64,000 nucleotides of DNA from Hyphomicrobium sp. 12-62-95 (GCA_002279935.1 NCCZ01000004.1:1-64000), one strand, 5' to 3'. Shown: positions 1-13,817, counted from the first letter of the stretch. Program-made: numbers and translations. The notes: generated by a model from the letters alone, not told the origin.

Positions 1-135
1 AATAGCCGTAGGATGCCCGGCGGTCAGTTTCTGCGGCCGCCATTGGAAAAATATGCTACTTTTCCGGCAACTCACCGATTTGAGACCGGCTCTGCCCGCC
101 GGTATCCTGCCCATCGCAACACAAGGCCGAATTGC

Positions 136-1188
136 ATGGACCTCGATCTCACGGATACGCTGCGTCTAAATCATGTTAATGGCTTCCCGGAAGTCCTGCT
201 GAATGCGCTGTCGACGGATCTGTGGCGACATTTGCCCGGTCCAACATTGTTCCATGTCCCTGGAAAGCACGGGGCACCGCTGTTTGTAAGTGTCTTGCTG
301 CACGGTAACGAAAGCACGGGATGGGTGGCGATCCAGTCCGTTCTCCGCCGTCACCACGCCAATCTGCCCCGTGAACTGTTGCTGTTCGTAGGTAATGTGG
401 AGGCGGCTAAACACAATGTCCGCACGCTCTCCACGCAGCACGATTACAATCGCAGCTGGCCCGGCATCCTCGATGACGTAAGATCGGAAGTGCAGCTTAT
501 GCGCGAGGTGGTCGACGCCGTTCGCGTCGAGCAGCCGGTTGCGTCTATCGATGTTCACAACAATACGGGCCACAATCCTCACTACGCGTGCGTCAACCGG
601 TTGGACGACCGATATCTCCAATTGGCGCGGCTGTTTAGTCGTACCGTCGTCTACTTCGAACGCCCGCTTGGAGTGCAGTCTGCCGCGTTGTCCGAGATCT
701 GCCCCGCTGTCACGGTCGAGTGCGGACTTGCCGGCGGGCCGGAGGGTGTCGCGCACGCCGCCGACTTCGTTCAGGCTGCACTGGCCGTTGACCACTTGCC
801 AGATCGTCCCGTTCCAAGCGGTGATCTCGATCTGATGCAGACGCATGCCATTATTAAAGTCCCGTCGGGGGCAACAGTATCTTTCGATGGGAACGATGCA
901 GATTTCCAGTTCCGCTCTGATTTAGACCGCCTGAATTTCTCAGAACTGGAGCCGGGAACTTTGTTTGGACGCCTGGGTTCGCGCCGGCTGCACCGGCTCA
1001 TCATTGAACCAGGTGGCCCCCATGCGAGTCTCTCACAGTACTTCACGTATCATCGCGGCGAGATTCGCCTTTCCCAGCGCGCCATTCCCGCCATGCTGAC
1101 ATGCGACAGCCACGCTATTCGGCTCGACTGTCTCGGTTACCTGATGCATCGTATCGCGCGTGACGGATCGCGGTTGGTCGAGAACTGA
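136..1188 (+). CDS. Succinylglutamate desuccinylase/aspartoacylase-like M14 metallohydrolase
   Basis: A zinc-dependent hydrolase of the AstE/ASPA branch of the M14 carboxypeptidase fold, expected to cleave an amide or acyl-amino acid bond. The first zinc-ligand pair is in HGNE (H56, E59), the third ligand is probably H141 in DVHNN, a substrate-binding NR motif lies in DYNRSWPG near residue 105, and the likely catalytic Glu is E195 in VECG. I chose the ATG at 136 because the family-like sequence begins there; the reading frame is open upstream to about position 13. The 350-residue length fits the family. The stop is two bases before the ATG of the peptide ligase gene, so the two should be one operon. 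The substrate is unknown. Fold and chemistry are fairly sure; the precise reaction is not. Confidence 0.8.
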   Translation: MDLDLTDTLRLNHVNGFPEVLLNALSTDLWRHLPGPTLFHVPGKHGAPLFVSVLLHGNESTGWVAIQSVLRRHHANLPRELLLFVGNVEAAKHNVRTLSTQHDYNRSWPGILDDVRSEVQLMREVVDAVRVEQPVASIDVHNNTGHNPHYACVNRLDDRYLQLARLFSRTVVYFERPLGVQSAALSEICPAVTVECGLAGGPEGVAHAADFVQAALAVDHLPDRPVPSGDLDLMQTHAIIKVPSGATVSFDGNDADFQFRSDLDRLNFSELEPGTLFGRLGSRRLHRLIIEPGGPHASLSQYFTYHRGEIRLSQRAIPAMLTCDSHAIRLDCLGYLMHRIARDGSRLVEN

Positions 1189-1190
1189 TC

Positions 1191-2732
1191 ATGTTGCAAT
1201 GGGATAACCAGCCTCGCGATTCTACCGGTGCCGCCAATACGGAGCAGGAGCGGTTCGACGCCCTGCAATCGGTTCTGGCCCACCAGTACGAAGCCGTATT
1301 TGACGACCCAAACGCACCCCGCACGGTCCTTATCCTCCCAAGTCTAAGCCTCGATCCGCAGGTCATGGCCAAAGTGTCCGGTGTCGCTCACTACGAAGAG
1401 CGGATGCTGTGCCTGCTGATGCTTCTGCGGTTGCCGCGAACGCGGGTAATTTATGTTTCGAGCACTCCGATTTCTTCCACTATTATCGACTATTATCTCC
1501 ATCTGCTGCCTGGCGTCCCGAGCGAGCATGCACGCCGCCGCTTGACCCTATTGTCCTGCGATGACTCCCAGTTCGCGCCCCTAACGCAGAAAATACTTGA
1601 TCGGCCGCGCCTGCTCCAACGGGTAAAAGAAGCCATCGGCGATCCCGTGTTTGCGCACATGACATGCTTCACGGTGTCCGAACTGGAACGCCGGCTCGCC
1701 CTTGCCCTCGGCATCCCCATTTATGGATGCGATCCCGCCCTGCTCCATTGGGGTTCGAAAAGCGGGTCGCGCAAAATCTTCCGCGAAGCCGGCATCGACT
1801 ATCCTGCTGGTTATGAAGATCTCAGTACCATGGATGACATAGCGTACGCTCTTTCGCACCTGAAGGCTGCACGACACGACCTTGCGAAGGCTGTCGTCAA
1901 AATCAATGAAGGCTTTTCGGGTGAGGGAAACGCAGTCCTTGATTTTTCGGGCGCACCGCAAGGGTCGGCACTGCTGCCATGGGTGAAATCACGACTTCCA
2001 GATCTCGCATTCGAAGCTAAAGACATGACCTTCGAGCTTTATGAGGACAAGCTCACTGCCATGGGAGGTATTGTTGAAGAATGGATTCCTGGTGCGGTGA
2101 AAGAAAGCCCATCCGTTCAATTCCGAGTTGATCCTTTGAGGCGACTAGAAATCATTTCTACGCACGATCAGGTGCTGGGCGGTAAAAACGGCCAGATTTT
2201 TCTCGGTGCACGGTTTCCGGCTTCTGATGCTTACCGCCTGGATATACAGAGAGACGGGCAGAAAGCGGCACAAGCACTCGCGCAAAAGGGCGTGCTCGGC
2301 CGCTTTGGCATCGACTTCGTTTCCGTCAAACACAACGACGCTTGGCGGCACATCGCGATAGAAATCAACCTGCGCAAGGGGGGAACGACCCACCCGTTTC
2401 AAATGCTTCAGTTCCTGACCGACGGTCATTATGATCCCACGACGGGGATTTTTCTAGCGCCATCCGGCAGGCCACGTTGCTATTATGCGTCCGACAATCT
2501 TGAATCGGAAAACTATCGCGGCCTAACGCCTGACGATCTGATCGACATTTCTGTATTGAACGGTCTCCATTTCAACGCCGCGAAGGGCGAAGGCGTCGCA
2601 TTCCATCTCATCGGGGCCCTTTCGGAGTTTGGAAAGCTCGGCATCGTCGCCATCGGCGAAACACATGAGCGCGCCGACGCGCTCTACCGGAAATCCGTAG
2701 TTGTTCTCGACCGCGAAGGTGGCAGGAAGTGA
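1191..2732 (+). CDS. ATP-grasp peptide ligase, PGM1-related
   Basis: This 513-residue protein resembles the PGM1-type ATP-grasp ligases, named from the pheganomycin peptide ligase, which join amino acids or peptides using ATP. Family-like stretches are LPSLSLDP near residue 50, HYEERMLCLLMLLR near 68, YGCDPALLHWGSKSGSRK near 180 and an ATP-grasp core with KINEGFSGEGN near 232. A metal-binding IEINLRKGGTTHPF sits near 390, and the tail after residue 420 matches a PGM1-like C-terminal domain. It starts two bases after the stop of the M14 hydrolase gene, so a ligase is paired with a probable amidohydrolase. No precursor peptide gene is evident nearby. The family assignment comes from memory of such sequences; substrate and product are unknown. 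Confidence 0.78.
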   Translation: MLQWDNQPRDSTGAANTEQERFDALQSVLAHQYEAVFDDPNAPRTVLILPSLSLDPQVMAKVSGVAHYEERMLCLLMLLRLPRTRVIYVSSTPISSTIIDYYLHLLPGVPSEHARRRLTLLSCDDSQFAPLTQKILDRPRLLQRVKEAIGDPVFAHMTCFTVSELERRLALALGIPIYGCDPALLHWGSKSGSRKIFREAGIDYPAGYEDLSTMDDIAYALSHLKAARHDLAKAVVKINEGFSGEGNAVLDFSGAPQGSALLPWVKSRLPDLAFEAKDMTFELYEDKLTAMGGIVEEWIPGAVKESPSVQFRVDPLRRLEIISTHDQVLGGKNGQIFLGARFPASDAYRLDIQRDGQKAAQALAQKGVLGRFGIDFVSVKHNDAWRHIAIEINLRKGGTTHPFQMLQFLTDGHYDPTTGIFLAPSGRPRCYYASDNLESENYRGLTPDDLIDISVLNGLHFNAAKGEGVAFHLIGALSEFGKLGIVAIGETHERADALYRKSVVVLDREGGRK

Positions 2733-3087
2733 TTGTACTTGTCGGCCGCTTTTGAAACGCTTAAGGGCAGCAATTGGCCCATCGCGTTTCAGCGCGAACG
2801 TCTGCAGTCTGGCCATATCGGACATCTTACTGACGCGTGCATCAGTGGCCCCAAACCCAGATCGAATTTCCCACCCCGTTCCACCAAGTTCCAATTTAGC
2901 CAGGCCTTTTCTCGCGATACCGCCGCACCATATGCGCGGTTCCGTGACACGCTACCCCTTGGCTAGGCCCGAAAGGTTTGCTGTCAAGAAAGCCTGGCTC
3001 GGACGCTTGTCTGGTATTGCTTGAACCGGATCACGGAAGCAAAGCAATATCGGGTACAAATTGGATCTTGGTGAGAGGTTGCAGAGC
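2733..3087. other. Intergenic region with no recognisable gene
   Basis: About 355 bases between the peptide ligase gene and the PPK2 remnant. Short open frames exist on both strands, but none shows a family motif or a convincing ribosome binding site. A purine-rich GAGAGG near 3072-3077 may be the binding site of the PPK2 remnant. I see no clear terminator. Confidence 0.5.
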
Positions 3088-3342
3088 GTGAAAGCTGAAA
3101 ACTTCATCGTTTCCAAGAGACCCCGTCTTGGCTCGATTGAGAAATTTCCGAGAATCGATTTTGCCGACTATGAGCGCCAGCACGCGTCACTGCAGTCATC
3201 TCTTCAGGCAATCCAACAGGCTTACCTAGGGACCCGCGAGCGGGCGGTTGTCGTGCTCGAAGGATGGGACGCGTCCGGAAAGGGTGGCATCGTGCGTCGC
3301 CTCGGGTGGGCCTTGGACCCCCGCAGTTTCAAAGTTCACGCC
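3088..3342 (+). pseudogene. Polyphosphate kinase 2 (PPK2) N-terminal remnant
   Basis: The first 85 or so residues look like a PPK2 family kinase, which transfers phosphate between polyphosphate and nucleotides. They include IDFADYERQHASLQ near residue 24 and the Walker A-like EGWDASGKGG at about 58-67, then RRLGWALDPRSFKVHA. After about position 3342 the frame stays open to 3708, but the residues no longer resemble PPK2: the Walker B and lid regions of this usually 230-300 residue enzyme are missing. The gene therefore appears cut by a deletion or insertion and joined to unrelated DNA. GTG at 3088 is the likely original start; TTG at 3061 is also in frame. It should not be active. Confidence 0.72.
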
Positions 3343-3576
3343 GCCCAGCGCTCGCTCTGCGCGTTTGGCTTGCAATCCAAAGAGAAAGCCCGACCTGGTT
3401 TCCCAGGACCGGCTCGACTTCCGCAATGTTGCGGCGTTCTAGGTGCTCGCGTGCTGGACGAGTTCCGGATCGCGCTGCTCGCCGCTCAGGTCGCTCTCCA
3501 GCAGCGTCAGTTCCGTCTTGAGCAACTTTCGAGCTGGCTTGAAGCTCTCGTCTTGATTGTGGCGGAGACGAGGTTT

Positions 3577-3852
3577 TCAACGAGGATTTTGAAATCGCCC
3601 CCGATACCGCGTGACCCCGCCAGGATGAAGCTCCGGCGCGCTCGTCACGTTCTTCCCTCCACACGCCGAGCACTTCATGCGCTTTCCCACTCCCGGCACC
3701 GGGAATGATCCCGGCAAAGGGATGGATCGCGGGTCTACGTCCGCTTCCCGATAACAGTCGGTGCAGTAGAGCCAGACGAGCTTCCCTTCATAGGCCAGAT
3801 CGTCCAGTGTTACGGGACCTTGCACGTCCCTCTGCGTTTTAGGCCGCGACAT
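3577..3852 (-). CDS. Small zinc-ribbon-like hypothetical protein
   Basis: A 91-residue protein with two CxxC pairs, CTDC at residues 30-33 and CSAC at 61-64, spaced as in a zinc ribbon. The first half is acidic (VTLDDLAYEGKLVWLY) and the tail is basic. I do not recognise a named family. Its ATG at 3852 shares the palindrome CATG with the ATG of the membrane protein gene on the other strand, so the two genes would be divergent with overlapping start codons and no leader between them. It lies over the unrelated tail of the PPK2 remnant, which suggests this gene belongs to the DNA that replaced the end of PPK2. Confidence 0.6.
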   Translation of the reverse strand: MSRPKTQRDVQGPVTLDDLAYEGKLVWLYCTDCYREADVDPRSIPLPGSFPVPGVGKRMKCSACGGKNVTSAPELHPGGVTRYRGRFQNPR

Positions 3853-4102
3853 GCGCTTTCACCCGATCGTCCACTTGCTGCTCGGCACGATCTATCTTTT
3901 GATGGCTGTGATGCTACTGGCCTATCTTTTCTTGGACCCGCGAGGTGCTCTTGAAGGATTGGGCTCGTGGCTACTCGCACTCGGTCGGCTATTCTTCGTC
4001 TTGTCCCTCTTTGCTGGTGCATTTATTTGCCTGGCCCTCGCTTGCACCGCCATCGAGAGAGGGATCGAGTATTTTATCGATCGAGGGAAGCCTAAGCGAT
4101 AA
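3851..4102 (+). CDS. Small two-helix membrane protein, hypothetical
   Basis: The 83-residue product has two strongly hydrophobic stretches, about residues 6-28 (VHLLLGTIYLLMAVMLLAYL) and 40-68, and a basic end (DRGKPKR), so it is probably a small inner-membrane protein. No family is recognised. Its start overlaps head-to-head with the start of the zinc-ribbon gene; at most one of the two can have a normal leader and ribosome binding site unless transcription starts inside the other gene. I rate it as less certain than the zinc-ribbon gene, though the hydrophobic pattern is unlikely to arise as a chance shadow. Confidence 0.45.
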   Translation: MRFHPIVHLLLGTIYLLMAVMLLAYLFLDPRGALEGLGSWLLALGRLFFVLSLFAGAFICLALACTAIERGIEYFIDRGKPKR

Positions 4103-9350
<5,248 letters not shown>

Positions 9351-9428
9351 GGGCAGTGAATTGACGAAGCGGTTGTCGACAAACGCATCGATTCCGCGGT
9401 CTCCGCCCAAACATCTGGTGAACGCATC

Positions 9429-10340
9429 ATGAGCAGGAAAGACGTCTCCAAGCGGCGCACCAAGCCAGAAGAGCCAAAGTCGCGTCAAATGGCGCGACGA
9501 GAGCTACATGCGCACCTTAACAATATTCTTGATGGACCCGGCGATGACCACGTCGATGAGTGGGTGACAGGAACTCTTGCCGCGTTAGGCTACTTTATAA
9601 GGGCCGCTCAACCTGCAATTGATTATGAGATAGGCCGCGTCGTTTCCGGCATCGAGCGACCATGCGGCACCTTCGCTCTTGGTCGTGAAGTCTACCCTCT
9701 TTGGAAGGGGGCCTCACTCGACGTCGACAGCACCACCGCCGCGACTTGGTACAAGCTGGGCCACACGACGCGACAGCCCAAGTCTGACTCAGACCCACAA
9801 AGTCCCTCGCCCGAGCGGATTGCACGAATACTCTCGCAGATCCTCAAACCCATCTCGCGCGCGTCCTACTTTGGCTATCTAATTGATCTATCCAATGACT
9901 TGGACGCACTTTGGTATGGCGAGCAGCGTCCCTTACTTCAGCCGCGGCGGACGCGAAAACGCGGCTACGGCGTTGGCAAAAAGGCCCGAGATATCCGTCT
10001 TTTCGCGGTGGCTTGGGTTAAATTTCAGTCAGAGGCGAAGCTACTGACGAAATCAGCTGCCTCGGAGATCGTCTGCAGCAAATATGGAAGGGCAGATAAG
10101 AAAACGGTGCAGGATTGGGAGAAAGAGCTGCAACGAGAGCCTATCGATCCCTTCGTTCGAGAAGAATTGGATTTTGCTCGTGGGGCTGGTCAACGTCACC
10201 GCGAGGTGATCAAGTTGATCGAATCAAACGTTGATTTGTCCGCGAGTCAGAAGCGGATCAAAGACCATATTGAGCAATATTTCAGCGACAGCAGGTTAAA
10301 TTGTGCCGCTGAGAAATTCCGAAAGCTGCCGAAGAAGTAG
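9429..10340 (+). CDS. Hypothetical protein, basic N terminus
   Basis: A 303-residue, charged, soluble protein with no family I recognise. It opens with a lysine/arginine-rich segment (SRKDVSKRRTKPEEPKSRQ). A second basic patch (RRTRKRGYGVGKKARDIR) is near residue 180, followed by a probably helical half with KYGRADKKTVQDWEKEL, which could be a DNA-binding helix pair. The basic segments and the neighbouring AlpA and primase genes suggest a nucleic-acid role in a mobile element; this is inference only. There is no clear ribosome binding site before the ATG at 9429. It lies 78 bases after the RTX gene in less GC-rich sequence than the core genes. Confidence 0.6.
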   Translation: MSRKDVSKRRTKPEEPKSRQMARRELHAHLNNILDGPGDDHVDEWVTGTLAALGYFIRAAQPAIDYEIGRVVSGIERPCGTFALGREVYPLWKGASLDVDSTTAATWYKLGHTTRQPKSDSDPQSPSPERIARILSQILKPISRASYFGYLIDLSNDLDALWYGEQRPLLQPRRTRKRGYGVGKKARDIRLFAVAWVKFQSEAKLLTKSAASEIVCSKYGRADKKTVQDWEKELQREPIDPFVREELDFARGAGQRHREVIKLIESNVDLSASQKRIKDHIEQYFSDSRLNCAAEKFRKLPKK

Positions 10341-10466
10341 CGGTAGCTTTTGCGTCAAGGAGGATTCTGGGTGCCTGGAACTTCCTAGCGCAACCCACAG
10401 ACAACACTGAGACTGCCCGACATCGCGTGCCGCCTCCCGGCACAATTTGACTGATGGAGCGACGTC

Positions 10467-10694
10467 ATGGGCTCTCGGAGCAGTTCGGGACTAGAATGCC
10501 AGGAACGCATCTTCCTCTCGTGGTCGAAGGTGCGGGACCGCATTAAACTCAGCCGGTCCACGGTCTGGCGATGCGTACGCGATGGCACCTTCCCTGCCCC
10601 CATCCGCATCTCGCCCGGCCGGGTCGCCTGGCTTCGGACAGATATCGACCATTGGATCCAGGCTCAGGTCCTGGCTTCTCGCAGGCGCACTTAG
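10467..10694 (+). CDS. AlpA-family excisionase-like transcriptional regulator
   Basis: A 75-residue helix-turn-helix protein of the AlpA/MerR-like type found in prophages and integrative elements, where such proteins control integrase expression or excision. The motif runs LSWSKVRDRIKLSRSTVWRC (about residues 17-36), then the typical wing FPAPIRISPGRVAWLRTDID and WIQAQ. A GGAG eight bases before the ATG at 10467 supports the start. It lies about 130 bases upstream of the primase gene. Together they look like the control and replication core of an integrated element; no integrase is in the window. Confidence 0.8.
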   Translation: MGSRSSSGLECQERIFLSWSKVRDRIKLSRSTVWRCVRDGTFPAPIRISPGRVAWLRTDIDHWIQAQVLASRRRT

Positions 10695-10825
10695 CGAAGC
10701 GAAAGGCTCTTGAAATTCTGCCGCGTCGTCGGGACTTGGCCCGGACGAACCACGTTCAATGGGCTCGCGGCAAGCTAGCGACGCAGACGATCTCGTTCGT
10801 CGCTTCCCAGTCCTAGCAGACATGC

Positions 10826-11569
10826 GTGATGACCATGACCGACGCCAGATCCGTGGCGGAGGACGGCGCAGCCATGCGTTGGCCCGCTCAGCCCTCGACG
10901 CTGCCGCTCCTCCTGCACCAAGGTCGTGCGGGCTTCGTAGCGCTGTGCTGCAAGCGCAACGGCGATTCAGGCCGATTTCAATCTCGCAACTATCGACTAC
11001 CGGAGCTGATCCGAAACATGCCAACTTTTGCAGATCCGGGAGATTGGTACGTCTCTGCGAATGCATTCAAGGCGCGCACGAGAAGACTGTCCGACCTCCT
11101 TGGCCTGCGCGCGAACTTCCTCGACCTCGACTACTATAGGGAACCTGCCCTCTCGGACTTCTCCCCGAAGGACGTGTGGGAGATCGGACAGGCAAGGCTC
11201 CTGGCCCGTCGGATCCCGCGGCCCCAAGCCGCAATATTCACTGGCCGCGGCCTGCAATTGGTCTGGGCAATTGGTGACCTCCCGGCACGGGCCCATTCGC
11301 GTTGGCGCGCAGTCCAAGACCACCTCGCGAAGGTCCTGTCGGATCTCGGGGCCGACCGTAACGCCCTGGATGCATCACGGGTGCTGCGCCTGCCCGGCAC
11401 GCTGAACTCCAAGTCCGGACAGTTGGCCGTCTTCGCTTTCCTCGATCAGGACACTCGTACGAGCTTCGAGGAGTTGGCCCACGCCGTTCTTCCCGTCGAA
11501 AGATCTGTGCTGCGAGAGCAGAGACAAAAAAGGGCAGCCGGTCGGCTGAGCGGCGTGTCGACTCGGTAA
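10826..11569 (+). CDS. AEP/RepB-like primase, N-terminal part (split gene)
   Basis: A 247-residue protein resembling the archaeo-eukaryotic-type primase domain of plasmid and phage replication proteins. The first acidic catalytic motif FLDLD is at residues 98-102. GRGLQLVW is near 148, and SRVLRLPGTLNSKSG (about 192-206) is the segment conserved in this group. The C-terminal half expected for such proteins is missing here but continues in the -1 frame: six A residues at 11526-11531 followed by GGG mark the point where the frames can be joined. The stop TAA at 11567-11569 truncates this frame. Starts at GTG 10826 or ATG 10829 are equally possible. Confidence 0.7.
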   Translation: MMTMTDARSVAEDGAAMRWPAQPSTLPLLLHQGRAGFVALCCKRNGDSGRFQSRNYRLPELIRNMPTFADPGDWYVSANAFKARTRRLSDLLGLRANFLDLDYYREPALSDFSPKDVWEIGQARLLARRIPRPQAAIFTGRGLQLVWAIGDLPARAHSRWRAVQDHLAKVLSDLGADRNALDASRVLRLPGTLNSKSGQLAVFAFLDQDTRTSFEELAHAVLPVERSVLREQRQKRAAGRLSGVSTR

Positions 11570-11658
11570 GGAGTTTCACGTCATCCATCCTCTCCGACCT
11601 TCGCCGACTGGTCGATCATCGATGGGGCGGCAAGATCCCGGAAGGTTGGAGAAACAAG

Positions 11659-12171
11659 GTGATGTTCATCTACGCCACCTTTCTCGTTCGCTCGACCGGA
11701 GCCGATGCATTGCCTGACGCACTGCTCGCTTTCAACCGCAGGCATAGCGATCTTCCACCGCGCGAAGTCGAACAGATTGCCAAGTCGCTCGTGCAAAAGT
11801 TCCGATCGGACGGCATCGGCTATCGATATTCCATCAGGGGCATCTGCGAAGAACTGGGCTTGTCTTACGAGGAGGCCTGCGCAGCCGGACTAACTCATCT
11901 GATGCCTCAGAACGCTGCCGTACGCGAGGCCCGAAGGCAGCGAAAGCGAGAGCGGGACAAGGAGCGACAACAGCGCCTTCGTCTCTCCCAAGGGTGTCGG
12001 CCCAGGAGCGGGACGGCAGACCCACCAAAACCATGGCTCACACTCGGCATGTCTCGAGCAACCTGGTATCGACGTGGCCTCCATCGTTGCACCAGGACCG
12101 ATGAGCGTGAGACAGATCCGTCGCCTGCTACAGATGGGGGACTCCCTGCCGACGGTCTGAAGATTAGCTAA
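11659..12171 (+). CDS. Primase C-terminal part (PriCT-like), out of frame with the N-terminal part
   Basis: A 170-residue product, probably the C-terminal half of the upstream primase. The frame is open well upstream of the GTG at 11659 and reads ILSDLRRLVDHRWGGKIPEG and GWRNKVMFIYATFL, a pattern typical of a primase C-terminal helical domain (IPEGxRN). The frame can be joined to the primase by a -1 shift at the A-run 11526-11531. A basic helix (RRQRKRERDKERQQRLR) is near residues 93-109, and a possible DNA-binding segment (LTLGMSRATWYRRGL) near 127. The two pieces may come from a mutation, a sequencing error or programmed frameshifting. A GGAGA before GTG 11659 could also allow separate translation. 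Confidence 0.6.
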   Translation: MMFIYATFLVRSTGADALPDALLAFNRRHSDLPPREVEQIAKSLVQKFRSDGIGYRYSIRGICEELGLSYEEACAAGLTHLMPQNAAVREARRQRKRERDKERQQRLRLSQGCRPRSGTADPPKPWLTLGMSRATWYRRGLHRCTRTDERETDPSPATDGGLPADGLKIS

Positions 12172-12343
12172 ACCAGGAATCTGTGGGCCGATGCTGTTCA
12201 ACGTGTTTCAGGAGCATTCTCGGCCGAAGAACGCGGGCGCTTGATCTTCTCTTTTCTCACCTCACGCACCAAGAAGGCCATGGCGCGCTGGTTGCCGCCA
12301 GGGCGATGACTTGGGATGGATGCGAAACAGGAGGGACGAGACC

Positions 12344-13699
12344 ATGCAGCGGGGGCCGGTTACGCCAGTCAGCCAATTGCTTCGGGTCATCTTCGGCTGT
12401 ATCGTCGTCGCGGCGTCAGTAATTTGCATGACCATCGCTGCTGCGGGCATGGCCCGCTTTGCCGTCGCCAACGGCATCCTCCAGCCTCTGGCCTACGCCG
12501 TGAGTATCGTGCTGGAGATCGCAGTCGTTGTCTTGCCCGCCGTCATCAAGGCACTTGGAGCGCGACGCAATATCTTCCTACGGCTTCTCTTGCTCGTTTC
12601 GTGGCTTCTTCTCGCAACATTCGGATGCCTCGCAACCCATGCGACCCTTTCCCTGTACTTGGCAACGGTCGAACATCGAGGTGCCGCGGAGGTGGAGCGA
12701 CGCGGGGCTGTGAGTGACGAACTGGCACGGATTGAAGCAATGCGTCAGAGGTTGTCGTCCCCCCAGATCCCGCGGCCCTCTCGTTTCATCCGAGAGGCAC
12801 TGGCGGCTGAAAGCGTGCCGCCTGCTGTCTGGCGCAACAGCACTGAATGTCGGCAGATTGCCGATCGTTCGTACTTCCAGAGAGCATGCGCCAAAGTTGT
12901 AGAACTTCGCCGTGAACTGGCGGCCGCGGAGGAATTCGAGAGACTTTCGGCAGAGGCCAGGGAGCTCCGTCGCCGACAGTCAGACATGCGAATAGCAGCA
13001 CCGACAGACCGGTTGACGGATGCGTTTACCGCGACGATCGGGAGATTTGTACCCATCGACGGCCGCGCCGGGATAGCTCTGATACTCACCGTTGCGCTTC
13101 AACTGATTAGTTGGGTGGGATGGCCAGTACTCATGTCTTTGAGGGATGATCAGACTGAGCCCGTGCCGGTTCCCTCCCGGGTTCAGACGACCGCGGTCAA
13201 GCCACCGACATCAGGGACCGAAGCTGAATCCTCTCGTTTAACCCTCCCTCCCTCTGTCCCTGATCCGGCACCATCGGATGGTCGCGGTCAATCGGACGTC
13301 TCGCCCCAGCGATCGTCCCTGACAGGGTCCGACCTCAAGGCTGAGGGAGGGAGAAAGCGAGCCCATGATCCCAGGCAGGCGCGTGGGAGTATGCTGGCTC
13401 ACCCAGGGAGGGATGATCAGAGTGGGCAAGTTGGCCGCTACATCAACGAGCGACTGAAACCCTCGCCGAGCGCGTGCGTGGCTGCATCCGACATGTTGGA
13501 CGATTACAGAGAGTGGTGCACGAGACAGAGGATAGAACCTCTCTCCCAACGCAAGCTTGGGGAGGAACTCAGCCTGAGAAATCACAAACGAAAGAAGTCA
13601 GCCGGGTACATCTTCTACTGCGACGTCCAGTTCGTCTCCTCACCTTCACTTCCGGAATCGATCAATGCAAACCACATCGCCCAACAGGCAACGGTTTGA
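12344..13699 (+). CDS. Membrane protein with coiled coil and C-terminal DNA-binding-like segment
   Basis: The product is about 451 residues. Hydrophobic stretches lie near residues 10-35 (VIFGCIVVAASVICMTIAAA), 45-65 and 80-105. A charged, probably coiled-coil region covers about 110-220, and another membrane stretch (GIALILTVALQLISWVGW) is near 240-260. A proline/serine-rich linker and a C-terminal segment (YREWCTRQRIEPLSQRKLGEEL) follow, resembling the winged helix at the end of phage and plasmid primases. ATG 12344 has GGAGGG eight bases upstream and is preferred over the ORF start at 12311. Such layouts occur in integrative elements; a role tying element DNA or replication to the membrane is inference. 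Confidence 0.6.
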   Translation: MQRGPVTPVSQLLRVIFGCIVVAASVICMTIAAAGMARFAVANGILQPLAYAVSIVLEIAVVVLPAVIKALGARRNIFLRLLLLVSWLLLATFGCLATHATLSLYLATVEHRGAAEVERRGAVSDELARIEAMRQRLSSPQIPRPSRFIREALAAESVPPAVWRNSTECRQIADRSYFQRACAKVVELRRELAAAEEFERLSAEARELRRRQSDMRIAAPTDRLTDAFTATIGRFVPIDGRAGIALILTVALQLISWVGWPVLMSLRDDQTEPVPVPSRVQTTAVKPPTSGTEAESSRLTLPPSVPDPAPSDGRGQSDVSPQRSSLTGSDLKAEGGRKRAHDPRQARGSMLAHPGRDDQSGQVGRYINERLKPSPSACVAASDMLDDYREWCTRQRIEPLSQRKLGEELSLRNHKRKKSAGYIFYCDVQFVSSPSLPESINANHIAQQATV

Positions 13700-13817
13700 T
13701 CGACCGAGCTCGCATCGCTGCGTCGACGATCATGGCGCCTATCTCTGCCGAAACTCGTGAAATTTCTGAGCTCCGTGGCCTGATCGGGCACTAATTAAGC
13801 AGAATTTCTCGGAACTG

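Noticed and set aside
2523..2894. Minus-strand frame over the end of the peptide ligase gene
   Set aside because: It overlaps a well-supported gene, has no motif and no ribosome binding site.
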